Source: Magnolia sinica (Eukaryota; Streptophyta; Magnoliopsida; Magnoliales; Magnoliaceae). From it: a DNA stretch of 64,000 nt. The notes beneath the pieces are model-generated. The model was not told the origin of the DNA, made no database searches, and saw only the letters and a program-made list of their open reading frames with translations. The translations under genes were made by a program, and so were the position numbers. The DNA lies in the NCBI RefSeq assembly GCF_029962835.1, contig NC_080583.1, positions 1,364,001 to 1,428,000 on the forward strand, in the 5' to 3' direction. Below are positions 10,857 to 22,679 of this stretch, piece by piece (the first letter of the stretch is position 1; every line of letters starts with the position of its first letter).

Positions 10857-11693
10857 CGGTGTTTCAAATAGCGCTCGTAGCGTACGCTATGTAGCATGGT
10901 GTAGCCGTAGCGCTACATTGCGTAGCATAGCCTTGGCGCTACATAGCATAGCTAAATAGCATAAATCAGGGTTGTAGCGTACACTACAACTACATAACGT
11001 GTAGCATGTGCAGCGTACACTACAATGCTTTTTTGTTTTGTTTTTTGTTTTTTTTTTTTTAGCTTTTGTTTGTTAAAAACGGTGTAAAACTCATCTCTAA
11101 AAAATGGTGTAAAACTCACATCATGAAAAACTTAAATGTGGAGTTAAAATCAAACATTTTCTTTGTTTACTTTCACTTAAAACAGTGGTGATCCTTTATT
11201 AAAGTTGTTATGAAACTCACACATTGAAAAACCTTTAAAACTAAACTTAAAAGAGAGGGTTTCGAAAGAGGGCTTTCCAAAAATACTGCTTTGTATTGAT
11301 GACATATGTATTGTACTTAATATTCTTAATCTGTGAGATTTTTATTTCTTTTTCATACTTGTGAGTTGTGACTTATAGTTTCAATTAGACTATTAATTAA
11401 AATAGATTGCTTAGAATGTTGTTGACTTGATGATTATTTGATTTGGTTTATAACTTTATCTATTTGGATTGGATTTTAATACGTAATAATTAATAACTTT
11501 TTTTAAATGCTTATACTTGAAAATTAAATCATCTTTTAGGCATTTTTATGTCTTTTGGTTTTTTTTCTTACTATTTATCATGTTTTTCCTATTTTTAAAT
11601 TAAAAAATAGAAGTATCATGTAGCTCACACTATATGATACATGCTACTAAGGGTTGAACATTACGCAACACGCTACCGCTATTTAAAACACTG
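10857..11693. mobile_element. 837-bp non-autonomous hAT element
   Basis: Terminal inverted repeats CGGTGTTTCAAATAGCG and CGCTATTTAAAACACTG. An exact 8-bp duplication CATGGGAC lies at 10849-10856 and 11694-11701. Subterminal sequence is dense in GTAGCGTACGCTA words. No transposase frame. It interrupts the LINE RT just upstream of its active-site motif. Confidence 0.9.
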
Positions 11694-12839
11694 CATGGGA
11701 CTCACATTTTTTATCGCTCTCTCGTAAACATCCTTAATAATGTCAATATTTCTTAAGACTCCTTTCTTTCCAACACCCACCAAATTATCTATCTAGGAAC
11801 CCTATCATATGTTTTCTCTAAGTCAATAGCAGTCATGTAGAGAACCTCCACACCTTCTATTTCTCCATTAGCCATCAATGTAGGAAAAAATGGTTGACTT
11901 TCTTGGCATAAATCCAAAGTGGTTTTTCAGTACATTCATCCCATGCCTTTATCAGTGACTATCTCCTAAAGTTTCATAGAATGACTCATAAGTTTAATCC
12001 CACAGTAATTAGAACAACTCCGTATGTCTCATTTATTCTTGTTAATAGGTATCACTATACTTTTCTCCATTCTTTTTGCATTTTAATAGATCTTACAATC
12101 TTGTTGAACAACTTTCTTAACTAAAATTAACCAATACCTAATGTGCACTTCCAAACCTCTACTAGTATACCATCTAGTCCTTTTGTCACCCAAATATCCT
12201 AATCTTCTAAAAGCATCTGTTGTCTTCAGCCTCATTTGAGTTTGTGATGCCTTGCATACCTAAGCTCTAAAAACAGTCATCATTTAATAAGTTCTAGAAA
12301 TGGCTTCTCCACCTTTCATTGATCTCATCATCCTTAACCAATACCTTTGGTCATCACTCTTAATGAATCTAACATGAACTAGATCCCCAACCTTCCTCTC
12401 TCATTTTGCAAGTCCGAAGATATTTTTCTTATCTTCTCTTGTCCCCAATCTATTATACAAATCAGCATATGCCTTTCGTTTAGCCTCAAAAATGTTATTT
12501 TTGGCGTTTCGATGTTCTTCTAATCTTTGCTCATTTCTAGTCCTTTGCCAGTCCTTGAAACATAATCATTTCCTAGTAATAGCCTTTGATATCTCATCAT
12601 TCCACCACGTAGTAGCTTTCCCTTCTAGATACTCTTAAGACTTCTTTGACTTCTTCTACCAATTTCTAATGCACTCAGCCATCTCATTCCACATAACATT
12701 AACTTCTTCTGCAACATTCCACTTCCTTCTTCCATCAATTTATTTTTTAATACTCTTTTCACCTTCTAAATTCCACAACTTTGTTTGTTAACACCCGTCA
12801 TCCGCACTCCCTCTCTTCCATTTCTTATAATAAACACCG

Positions 12840-13400
12840 ACGCAAAGATTTGAAGGCTAAGATTTTCCAATCAAGAATATTTGGGGGGCATTGTCCGTCC
12901 ATGATGAGACCCATAGAATCAAAAGCACATATCGTCGGCCCATAGACCCACTTGTACAGACCCAAAGCCTGAGGTTAAAACCCAAATCAATCATTGTATA
13001 ATTCTTCGACAAAAATAGCATTCCAAACACGAATGCTGCCAAATCAGGCCATTCACTTTCCAGATACAAATCAGCAGCCGGCAGCAGAGACCTCCGAACC
13101 CAGGCCGACTCACATGCAACTCGTCCACATTCAGATTCATACAGCGATTCAGCCATCAGGTTCGTCGGACACAAACCACCCATCACACCCTCCAAAACCA
13201 GGCCGACTCGATCAAACCACAACAGCTCGTTACACATTCCGAGCCGATTCTTCCAAGTCGTGTAGATTGGTCGGATGCAGATCACAAGCTAATCATGCAA
13301 CTCGCATCAGTGAACTCGGAAACCGGGTCGACTCGGACGAGTCATCCGAGTCTGAACCCATGAGGCCATGATCCAGCCACCATCTAACCGGTCTCCTTTG
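12840..13400. other. unassigned region with overlapping open frames
   Basis: A 142-codon minus frame (13285-12857) and a 125-codon plus frame overlap. Neither resembles a family I know. It lies directly downstream (minus direction) of the promoter-like region at 13.9 kb and abuts the LINE, so it may be the residue of a disrupted transcription unit. Confidence 0.3.
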
Positions 13401-13662
13401 ACAGTACCCCCCTACCGTATAGATACGGCACGTGTACGTTTATATACGTAGGCCGGAAAACCAGATGCGTATAATGAGACGTTACACTTCTCCCGCCAAA
13501 AAACGAACAAAATCCAGACAGAAAAGAATAGAAGAAAATACGAATTTACAGAAAAACACTCCAAAATCTAATTCTCCTAATAACATCCAAACAAGCAGAG
13601 ATTTAAAAAGAAAAAAAAATGAATTTTACAGACGCGAAGAAATTATAATTACAGAAACGGAC

Positions 13663-13860
13663 CTGTTTTTGAAGGAATTGCAGAGAGGGAGACGTGAATG
13701 TCCAAGCACTCACTACGATGGCGGGAAGATCAACGGTTGTGACAGCGATCGAGCTGGAAATTAACGACTGGAAAAGACTACCGGGGAGATCTGTATGACC
13801 GAGCAGGACAGAGAGGGGCAGCTTGGAAAGGGAGGGTTCCTCGCTCTACGTGTCTTCCGT
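13663..13860 (-). other. candidate untranslated first exon, minus strand
   Basis: GC-richer than its neighbours, pyrimidine-rich on the minus strand, placed just downstream of a TATA box, and ending CAG|GTCCGT, a weak donor. No protein of known family follows, so this may be a remnant leader or a non-coding transcript. Confidence 0.3.
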
Positions 13861-13886
13861 TTCGTTGGCTGCTTCCTAAGGGGGCT

Positions 13887-13895
13887 CTTTTATAG
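13887..13895 (-). promoter_or_regulatory. TATA box (minus strand)
   Basis: CTATAAAAG on the minus strand, about 30 bases ahead of the GC-rich candidate leader. A good match to the plant TATA consensus. Confidence 0.45.
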
Positions 13896-13959
13896 AGGAA
13901 TTGTATGATGCACGACCCTCTACATTTCACAGCGTACACGTCCTTTAAATTATAAGACA

Positions 13960-14814
13960 TCTGGCCCATGATTTGATAATCTAAACCATTAATATTTTGA
14001 ATATGATCATGGATGGACGACTAATTTAAATTATATCTTGGAAAAGAGAAATGATTTTTTATTATGAACCCGATTTATATTTATTGATCTTCTGTCATTA
14101 GCCTATAAATCGAACGGTTAATATTTACCTATTGAGAAAATTTGTTGAGAATAGACCATTTACGGTGTAATACAGTAGATTAATAGTTTATATTACTAAA
14201 AATGGGACTACTTTTAATATTTTGAAATTTAGTGTGTACTGTAGAAGGATGGAGTCGCATGTCATACAGTTACTATTTGATGTTGGGTTAGGGTTTCACC
14301 CGTCAGGAACAGGTGTCGGATTTCTGGTTATATCCAGCTGTCTGTCTCTTATTTGACGAGAGAAAAACTTTGATACTCTGGCAAAGGGCGATGGATGATA
14401 CGCATGCACTTAAAAACAACTTAGAAATTGTATGAGCTTCCCACGAGTAACTTAGCTAAACTGCCCAAAACATGGGACCCACTTAGGTATGTAATGAACC
14501 AAAAATTATGATTATTTGATTATATGACTGTCGGATTGGGAAACATTCATTGGACGGTTAAAATTGTAAAATATCCAGTGGTGTTATTTTAACAAGTGTC
14601 CATGAATCAGGGGTTTGGATTGTTCAACCAATCTGATTTTGGGATATTCTCTTAAGGAAAGTAGTCTCCACAATTTTGTCGGTTTAATTTGAGTTAATTT
14701 ATGACACGTGTACAATTTATAAATGCATGCGTATCAAGTTTCATACGCTGCAGAGTATCAAATTACTCCCACTGGATAAAGTAAGAAGGATGCGGGCCCC
14801 TGTCGACAAACGCA
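13960..14814. other. spacer, nothing recognised
   Basis: AT-rich sequence upstream (minus sense) of the candidate promoter. No gene seen. Confidence 0.5.
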
Positions 14815-14823
14815 GTCATAGAA

Positions 14824-15363
14824 GGAAACGGATTGGCTACTCCCCATGCCACCAGCCCCGTGGCTGATGGTCGGTGCTCTGTGGGCCCCACTATGATGTA
14901 TGTGTTTCATCCATTCCGTTCATCCATTTTTAAATATTATTTTAGAGTTTTATACCAAATATTAGAGGGATATAAACCTAAGGTGGATCACACCACAGGA
15001 AAACAATGGTGATTGGATATCCACCATTAAAATCCTCCTAAGGCCCATTGTACTGTTTATTTGACATCCAGTCTTTTGATTAGGTCATACAGGACCAGAT
15101 GAAGGGAAAAACCAAAGATCAGCTTGATCCAAAACTTTTATGGCCCTCCAAAAGGTTTTTAATGGTCCACGCTCATTCAACACTGTTTCCTGTAATGTGG
15201 TCCACTTGAGATTGTTATGTAAATCATTTTTTGTATTATAGCATAAAATTATCTGGAAAAATATATGGACGGAATGGATGAAACAAGTACATCATGGTGA
15301 GGCCCACAGAGCACCGACCATCAGCCATTGGCTGGTGGCAGGGGGAGTAGCCAATCCGTTTCC
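14824..15363. mobile_element. Mutator-like MITE, intact
   Basis: Long terminal inverted repeats of about 108 bp starting GGAAACGGATTGGCTACTCC, with about a dozen mismatches. The exact 9-bp duplication GTCATAGAA flanks it (14815-14823 and 15364-15372). Long TIRs plus a 9-bp duplication are diagnostic of Mutator-like elements. Its interior words (GGTCCACTTGAGAT, GATGTATGTGTTTCATCC) recur in at least eight other copies in this window. Confidence 0.9.
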
Positions 15364-15372
15364 GTCATAGAA

Positions 15373-17003
15373 GAGGGAATGATTACGTACAAACATGGTA
15401 TGCTACAAGCTCACTTTTTCCGCCAACATCTCCCACGTGGGAGGCATCTGAACCGTGCAAAAGGTAGGAAATATTGCAAAGATCATATGGCGAAACATCT
15501 GGGCATAAAAACTCGCCACGTGCGCCATAGCATAAAATCATTGGACATAAATGATTTGACCCAACTTGCATGTGTAGCCCACACGATGAGTATATGGGTC
15601 TGATTTTCGAGACAGGTAATCTTCATAGTGGGCCCACCTCTTTCACATGTTCGTGCACCTGTGGCACGTGGACACAGTCACGTGCATGGGACATCCAGGC
15701 CGTACATCAGCAGGCTCTACGGTATAGATGCCTTGGCACCGAAATCAGACTGGTCAACCCTTCTGCGGGCCCTACACAAGCTAACGCTAGAATCATACAA
15801 CGGTCCATATTCAATTATGGCCCACCTATGACTGGACTGACTTCACGGACGTAGCGGCACTCCCCACGTGCTTAGACACGTACAAGTGTACTAATGAAAG
15901 TTTCAACATTGAGGTTTTGGTATTGATTCCGTAAGGGAGGCTAATAAAGAAGTGTGAGCTGACCGTGGGTGTACTGACAAGCTTTAAAAAAATAAAAATA
16001 ATAAAAAATAAAAAAAATAAATAAATAAATAAAGGTGTGCTGATGAAAGAATCGTGGCCAATGGATGGCTATGGCATGCTCTTTTGGAAGTTTTTTGGTT
16101 GCGCAGGGTCCCCCTATCGGATTTAAAACTCTGGAATAGGAAAACCTTTGGAACGGAAAGGTTTGAGGTGCTGCACATCATACACTATCTCTCTGCCCGT
16201 TGTATTATCCTCGGGCCTTGAGTTCCGGCAATGATCATGGCCATTTGATCTGATGGGCCCCATCATCTGTGGACCATACCTATTGCTATTTACATAAGAT
16301 AGCAGCTGTTTACTTTGGGTAATATCCATGGTGGACCTCACTGATGCAATATTAAAATAATAAAAATAAAATGCTGGCGTTAAAGACCTTCAGGGGCGCT
16401 TGGCGCGGGTACTTTGATGGGATTAGGAGGGATAGAATTGCATTGGTCCGTGCAATTCCATCTTGCATTCGAGGAGGACGGGAAAGGTTGGAATTAAGTG
16501 GGATGGAATTGTGTCTAGGGCCTGTTTGGATAGTGGTATTAAGTTGCATTAAATGAGATTGCATTACTAATCCCACTTTAAAATTCGAAATGGCATACTT
16601 GGAAGGAGTGTAAGATATGATTAAAATTAACTTTGTAGCCTTTGGAAGATGAGCTTTGTGTTGAAAAGTGTGAAATCGGATTGCTAATCCCCTGAATGAT
16701 GGATTTTTGCTTTATTTACGTTCAATCCAAATGTAATTTGAAAGTAAATCGTAAGATTTATTTTTTAATGTATACATTTCAAACATAGTATTAAAAAAAT
16801 ATGGGATAATCCCAATCAATGGATAGTACCTTACACATGCATTGATGTAACTTTTACAATTCCATCCACCTTGATCTCACATAATGTAGCTGGCAAAATA
16901 GGCCCTTAGTCTCATGAAATTGCATTTGGTCCCATACAAGATTTCGTCCTTTTCTGCGCAATCCGCTTCCAAGATAAGGTGCTGCACTTGGGAGCTGTGC
17001 CGT

Positions 17004-17004
<1 letters not shown>
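15373..17004. other. spacer with PIF-like ends, no gene
   Basis: Contains isolated PIF-like starts at about 16391 (GGGGCGCTTGGCGCGGG) and 16518 (GGGCCTGTTTGGATAG) whose partner ends I could not place, and an AAATA-rich tract near 15985-16035. Short frames at 15328-15854 look non-coding. Confidence 0.45.

Positions 17005-17077
<73 letters not shown>
17005..17077. repeat. (TA)n microsatellite
   Basis: An uninterrupted run of alternating T and A of about 73 bp. The Ile-Tyr repeats it would encode are an artefact. Confidence 0.98.
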
Positions 17078-17079
<2 letters not shown>

Positions 17080-17599
17080 TTTACATGTGACATTCTAGTT
17101 ATATATGTATACAAGTGAACGACATTCATTGTGAATTTGGTTCATTGATTACAATTTCATGGTCCGCCGATTATGATTTTGCTTAATCCCGTATTTTTCC
17201 ATAGCAAAGTTTTTAACCGAAACATGGGATTGGATGGCTACAACCCCATGGTATTTCCATACGCGCAATTATTGAGCAATAATAATGTTAATTACATCTA
17301 ATACCATTCAATTCCATGGAACAAACAACCATCAACGGTTTTATCATTTCAACTCAACCTTCCTTTAAAGAGCCCCTCGTTGGGTTTTCAATCTTGAATA
17401 TTCATTTGGGGAAACCAGGCCGAGGTCACATGTTCGCTAATGCGGGCCTAGTTTTCCTGACCCAGCCATCAGATTGTTGACTGGATTGATTAACTCCACT
17501 GAGTCCTGAGTTAACTCACCTGGTTTGCAAACTATGATTAAAAGTTTAGAACATGCTCTCATATTCAATTTCAGATTGTAGATATGGCAGGTTCATAGA

Positions 17600-19650
17600 C
17601 ACACAGCCGAAATTTCTAATCATGAAATCCTAAAGCATTATCAATTGGAGATTTGGGATGAAATCTGTCTCATTAAGATGATAAAGTTGAAACATACACA
17701 CAAGATTGTATTTGTATTAACCAAGTGTATAAGTCACAAATATATAGATCCATGATATTGAATTGCGCACCTAAACACCTCCCTCAAACTCAGTATACTT
17801 GAAAGGAAAGCATAGTGATCAGTTTGAATATCAAGTAGAGAAATCTTAGAACAGTATGAATATTTGTGAGGATATCAACAACTTGATTATTTGAAGATAA
17901 ATACAAGAGAGTAAGAATTTGTTGTAGGGAATGATGTCAAACAACATGACCATCAATCTGATGATACTTGGTTGATTTGTAAAAGACATTATTATAAGCA
18001 ATTTAGATGGCACTGTTGTTATCACCAAAGAAACGTATAGGACGGGAAGATTGAACACCCATATCTGATTGGAAGTAACTTGAAAATTTATTTGAATAAA
18101 CAAAAATAGAAAAAATAAAATTTCACACCCAAACATGAAAGAGCTAAGATAAAGAATAATATGAATTTTCTTTTATGGCAAGGTATGGACCTTGTCGCAT
18201 TCTTTAAGATATTTTATGCCTCTAGGTTAGTAAGATTGGTTTAGGATTTAAGGTTTAGGGTTTAGGATATAATGCCTAGTACAATTCTTTTTCTAGCATA
18301 TATAGACAACAAATGAACCCAACACCCAAACATGAGATATAAAAAACTCCGTGTGCCTAGAGAAAAGTAAATTTAAAAAATGTCATTTTGTGTATGGTAC
18401 CCCGTGAATAGCAATTGGGGAGTGAATGCAAACAAACCAGCAAGTCTCTTGTATAGACCTATGGTGTAATTATTTCCACGAGGGTCCTAACCATGAAACG
18501 ATCATGCATTTTTAACCGTTACCAAAAGCCTTTGATGGGCCATGCGTTATGAACCCCTTTCTCACAATGAAAATGGTTTGATTTAATAGGCCATGCAAAA
18601 GTGCACATGAAAAAAGTAAAATACATCTATCAATTCAAAACAAATTCAAAATTAAAAATTTTAAATTGTAAATCTGAATAAAACAATTATAAAAAAATTA
18701 ATTATAAAAAACAGTAAAACTTAACCCATCAAGACCCCTCTGAAGGGTCCAAAATCAAGCCATCCAGAGATCCTAGCAACAATAGTTTACTTCTTATTAT
18801 CTTAAGAAATGAGAATTACCAAGAAAAATGCAAAAACTAGCAGCGAAGCGTCTGTCAATTGCATCTCCCACTTAGTCTGCATCAAAAGATGTGAAAAGCT
18901 CCATAATAGATATAAATGATAAAATGAGGGCTTAAAATAGGATGGTGTGTAAGATTTGAGGAATTGCAACAAAGTGAACAGTTCATGGGGTAAGCATAAA
19001 CCAAATATATGAATAGCATGACTTGTTTTAACACATGCACCCACATCCCCACACCCGCCACAATTCATACTCGAACAAGACCTCATGCTGAAACTCTTGC
19101 GAATCTATATGAATAGCATGACTGATGTGAATCAAGTGACTGTCAAATAGTTAAGGCTTCCAACTAGCTGCTTGTACAAAGTTGAGTACGAAAGTAGTTC
19201 TCATTGAAGTTTAACAAAAAGCTCAAGAGGATTATCTACACATTTATTATTTGTTCAATTGACTCTATGATAAGATTAAAGGTATATTTAACTTATGAGA
19301 GAATGTAGCCTTGAGAAGATGAGTTAAACATAATGCCGATGAAGTAACAAAGTGGAATACAAATAAGCTTGTGTGTCACAAATGCCAACAAAATCTGGCT
19401 AATGATGATCATATCGTCAACATAAAGTAGGAGGAGAACAATATATTCCACCAAATGTTCTTTGAATAGTATCGACCTTTGGTTAGATAGATGGGTGCCT
19501 TGTTTTCCCCTATTGTGATGTCGGATCATAATCCAACTACATAAATGAATCTCAATGATAAGGTGGATTTTCCAATTTGGAAGTTGGGCGACCAAGACTA
19601 CTTGAAATGTTGATCTCATTCCCTCCATTTGGCCCAAGAAAATTGAGAAA
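17600..19650 (-). pseudogene. decayed copia element: RT, RNase H and probable LTR start
   Basis: On the minus strand the RT active site reads LLLYVDDMIII (YVDD codons at 19413-19424). It is followed near 19140-19200 by the LYKQLVGSLNYLTVT segment that links RT to RNase H, then RNase H words with a D-N-N-S-A-I motif near 18010-18030 and SSNNQVVDILT near 17880. The frame then runs into TTGAGGGAGGTG, a typical copia polypurine tract, near 17780, and probably an LTR beginning TGTTTAGGTG. About 18060-18800 is unrecognisable and may be an insertion. Stops are frequent. Confidence 0.7.
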
Positions 19651-19659
19651 TTAATTCTA

Positions 19660-21180
19660 TGTACTCCTCTTCACAAATTAGGACTCTTGGCAAAATTATT
19701 TGGAAATCAATTAAGGTGGAAGTTTGTTGGTTAGATTTGTTTATAGGACTGCCACTAACATGCAAATTAGTCTAGCATTGGGAATTTCGTGGAAGTTCCT
19801 TCAAAGATATAATTGCTTGCATAAAATTAAGATTATTCTTTGAAAAAGATGCCGAAGATTTCCACCTTTGATTGAAGGAGGATCCTAATTATTTTATTTT
19901 ATTATTATTATTTTTTTGAAGCAAAAGAAGAGTCTGACAAGGGTGGAGGGACATGTAAATAGTCATCCGTGAGAGAATATATTAGGAAGACATACTAGTC
20001 CTGAATTCAAACATAAGACCTTTCACTTTGATGACAAGTCAAACAACCAATTTCTCTAAAATCTTGGCCAGTTAGAGAATGGCATATCAATGTATGGAGA
20101 GGCCGTCATATCGCAATGTAGTTTGATACGTAATCTAATTATCAAAAGAGATACTTAAATTGTTATTAATTAAATTACTAAACATTGTATCTCCCACTAA
20201 TACATTCTTGACATCATGTCTAAATACAAGATTATGCTTGAGAGGATCCAATCATGAGAATCTAAGGTATTAGAGTATTATTTATATACGTATAGTTGCG
20301 CATATATATCACATACTCTTGTATGTATATTCCAATGATTCTCGGTGGAAGTTAGATAACATGTATCCATCCATATATATATCCATAGTACTTTAATAGC
20401 ATCTTACAGATGTTAGTGATGTTGCTAATAAAGTTATATTGCTACCGTACAACATGAAGTGGTTATCCTCTCAATGTTTTGTTATATGTACATTATAACA
20501 TGAATGGTGAGACATTTTTACATTTTTACTTCCTAATTAGTTTTAAACGATGGATAACTTTATTTAGAAAAAGAAATCTTAAATCAAGTCATGTATTTTA
20601 AGAATTTACAAATGTATGTACCTAACAATATGTAGTTAGCAATTTACCAGTAAATGCCACTTAATAATTTATATTTCTCAAGAAAAGAAAGTCAAAAACT
20701 TTGATGCCATCGAATTTCTCTCCCACTAAAGTCTACTTTCCCCTACCATGCTTGGTAACTCACAACTAGGTACATGCCACTTTCCAACCCATTCTGACCA
20801 TTGAACTCAAAATTATGATCATCCCAAACTTAAGTAGACCACACCATAGAAAAAAGTTGGGAAGGAACGCCGATCATTACTTTTGTGTAGGGCTTGTTGT
20901 AGTAATTCATCCAATCCATTCATCTAACATGCCTCATCATGATCCAAAAATAAAGGTATCTAAGATTTAATTTGGACATATATACCACACAAAATTAGAA
21001 GCTATAGGTATAAGTTTACAAGGTGGTCCACCAAACAAGACTCATATATTCTAAGAGCACTACATCACATCTCAAATTATGGAATCTGCCCCCACCTCTC
21101 AAATTATCCCCACCCTAAGCTTTGGCCAATATATAGACGTGGCTGGTGACCCCAACACTAGCCAGCTAGAGCTAGCTAGT
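19660..21180. other. spacer; decayed Mutator-like sequence near 20820-20960
   Basis: Mostly AT-rich and unassigned. Near 20820-20960, words such as GTAGACCACACCATAG and TTCATCCAATCCATTCATC suggest one end of a Mutator-like MITE relative. Confidence 0.4.
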
Positions 21181-21184
21181 GTCA

Positions 21185-21605
21185 AAGCTCTATGGCCCTA
21201 ACATGATATCTGTTTTTATCTATGGTGTCCATCCATTTTACCATCTCATTTTCAAAAAACGAGGCAGATCCAAATCCCAGGTGGACCCTAACTTAGGAAA
21301 CCTATTAATTTAACATTCACTATTAAAAAGTTCTTAGGGCTTATTTGTAATGTTTATTTGCCATCCAACCTATTGACAAAGTCACAAGAGACTTGGATGA
21401 AGGAAGATACAAATATTAACTTGAACCAAAACTTTTGTGGCCTTCAAGAAGTTTTCAATTGTAAGCGTTTAATCCACACTGCTCGTTGTGGTGTGGTCTG
21501 CCTAAGTTTGGATTTGCCTCATTTTTATGCCCATGCCCTAAAATGAGCTTAAAAAATGGATGGACAGCGTACATAAAACACATACATCATGGTGGGGCCC
21601 ACCCT
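21185..21605. mobile_element. Mutator-like MITE family copy
   Basis: Shares the family interior (AATGTTTATTTGCCATCCAA, CAAAACTTTTGTGGCC, GTGGTGTGGTC) and the subterminal CATACATCATGGTGGGGCCC. The outermost TIRs are eroded and no 9-bp duplication was found. Confidence 0.6.
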
Positions 21606-21963
21606 GATGTATGGCGGGCCTGAGGTTGTTTTAGTCCCAGAGTTTGAACTAGAGGGCTGTTAGGCCGGCATTATTCAAAATTTTGCTTTTGTTTTAACCA
21701 GACCCACACATCGCCTGCCTTTGTTTTGAATTACGATGCGTGGAGCCCATGGCTAAGTAATCTATACCGTTTATTGCCCCACTTTCTATGGATCAAGCCA
21801 CAAAGCTCTTCTGCATCGGAAGATCCAACCGTCAATCTCTGGACCTTTCTCAGTTGAGTTTGGAAAATACAGTGCATATCTCTTCCGTCTGTCTAATTTT
21901 GAAGCAGAAAATAAAATGTTAGGATTAACCTGGGCAGGAGATTTTAATGGGTGCAGTTCGTAC

Positions 21964-22097
21964 ATAGTGGGGCCCAGCAAACCAATGGTCTGGAACTCTG
22001 AACCATGGGCTGCACTTGTCAGAACCAAGAATAGTGGGGCCCAGCAAACCAATGGTCTGGAACTCTGAACCATGGGCTGCCCTTTCCAGAACCAAAA
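21964..22097. repeat. 67-bp tandem duplication
   Basis: Two units starting at 21964 and 22031, both reading ATAGTGGGGCCCAGCAAACC and AACTCTGAACCATGGGCTGC, almost identical. Confidence 0.95.
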
Positions 22098-22176
22098 ATG
22101 CAAGTACAGTGTATAAATTCCCGGGTCGTTCCTCTTTAATAACTAATAAATGGTCCTCGCTCAAGGGTCCAAGTCC

Positions 22177-22667
22177 GGAAGTGGATCGCAGAGTAACTCA
22201 GTTCTCTAAACTCTGTGGGGCCCACCGTGGATCTAGGTGTCTTATCCACTCCGTTTATCCGTTTTGACATATCATTTTACGTCATTAGAACAAAATTGAA
22301 GCATATAAAAATGTTAAGTTGACCACACCGCCGGAAACAGTGGTGATAATAACGTCCACCGTTGAAACCTTCCTATGGCCCTCAGTGATGTTTATTTGTC
22401 ATCCAATCTGTTTATAAGGTCACAAAGACATGGATGAAGGGAAAACAAAGATATCAGCTCGATCCAAAACTTCAATGCCCCGTGAATTTTTCAACGGTAG
22501 GCATTCAATTCACAGTTTTTCCTTTGGTGTGGTCCACTTGAACTTCAAACATGCTTCAATTTTCGGTTCATACTCTAAAACGATCTGGCAAAACGGATGG
22601 ACGGTGTGGATAAGACATATAATCACAGTAGGACCCAAGGTGTTTACTTAGTACGCAATCTGCTTCC
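22177..22667. mobile_element. Mutator-like MITE family copy
   Basis: Ends GGAAGTGGATCGC and GCAATCTGCTTCC are inverted. The interior carries GTGGGGCCCACCGTGGAT, TTTATTTGTCATCCAATC and GTGTGGTCCACTTG. The flanking 9-mers do not match, so the target duplication has decayed. Confidence 0.65.
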
Positions 22668-22679
22668 CTGGTATCCCAC

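Larger units (their letters stand above)
9837..12835 (-). pseudogene. RTE-clade LINE, decayed and split by later insertions
   Basis: Read on the minus strand, the pieces run in order. 12835-11702 holds the RT N-terminal part with words such as KRKAYADLYNRLGT, NKNK-DIRSCSNYCGIKLMSH and IDLEKTYDRVPR. 10848-10577 holds PWCMLFANDIV and ALKCKGFKIN-like text. 10260-9837 holds LEVVRKDLMTYRLTEDMILD and a GATGATG-type tail. These are signatures of plant RTE LINEs (endonuclease-reverse transcriptase). Stops and frameshifts are many. The catalytic FADD is FAND here (10827-10838), which would abolish RT. The element is interrupted by an 837-bp hAT and a shorter hAT-like fragment. The endonuclease half is missing, as usual for 5'-truncated LINEs. 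Confidence 0.8.

Noticed and set aside
12857-13371. Overlapping 142- and 125-codon frames taken as genes
   Set aside because: Opposite-strand overlap, no family match; kept only as an unassigned region.
16854-17129. Ile-Tyr repeat proteins
   Set aside because: Direct translation of the (TA)n microsatellite.
16391-17400. Complete PIF-like element starting GGGGCGCTTGG or GGGCCTGTTTGG
   Set aside because: Left ends are visible, but no convincing inverted right end or flanking TAA/TTA pair was found.
18236-18270. GGTTTAGGATTTAAGGTTTAGGG-like telomeric words
   Set aside because: Only one or two units; too short for an interstitial telomere array.
21186-21546. Short plus-strand frame 21358-21546
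   Set aside because: Sits inside a Mutator-like MITE copy; the same frame is not conserved in other copies.
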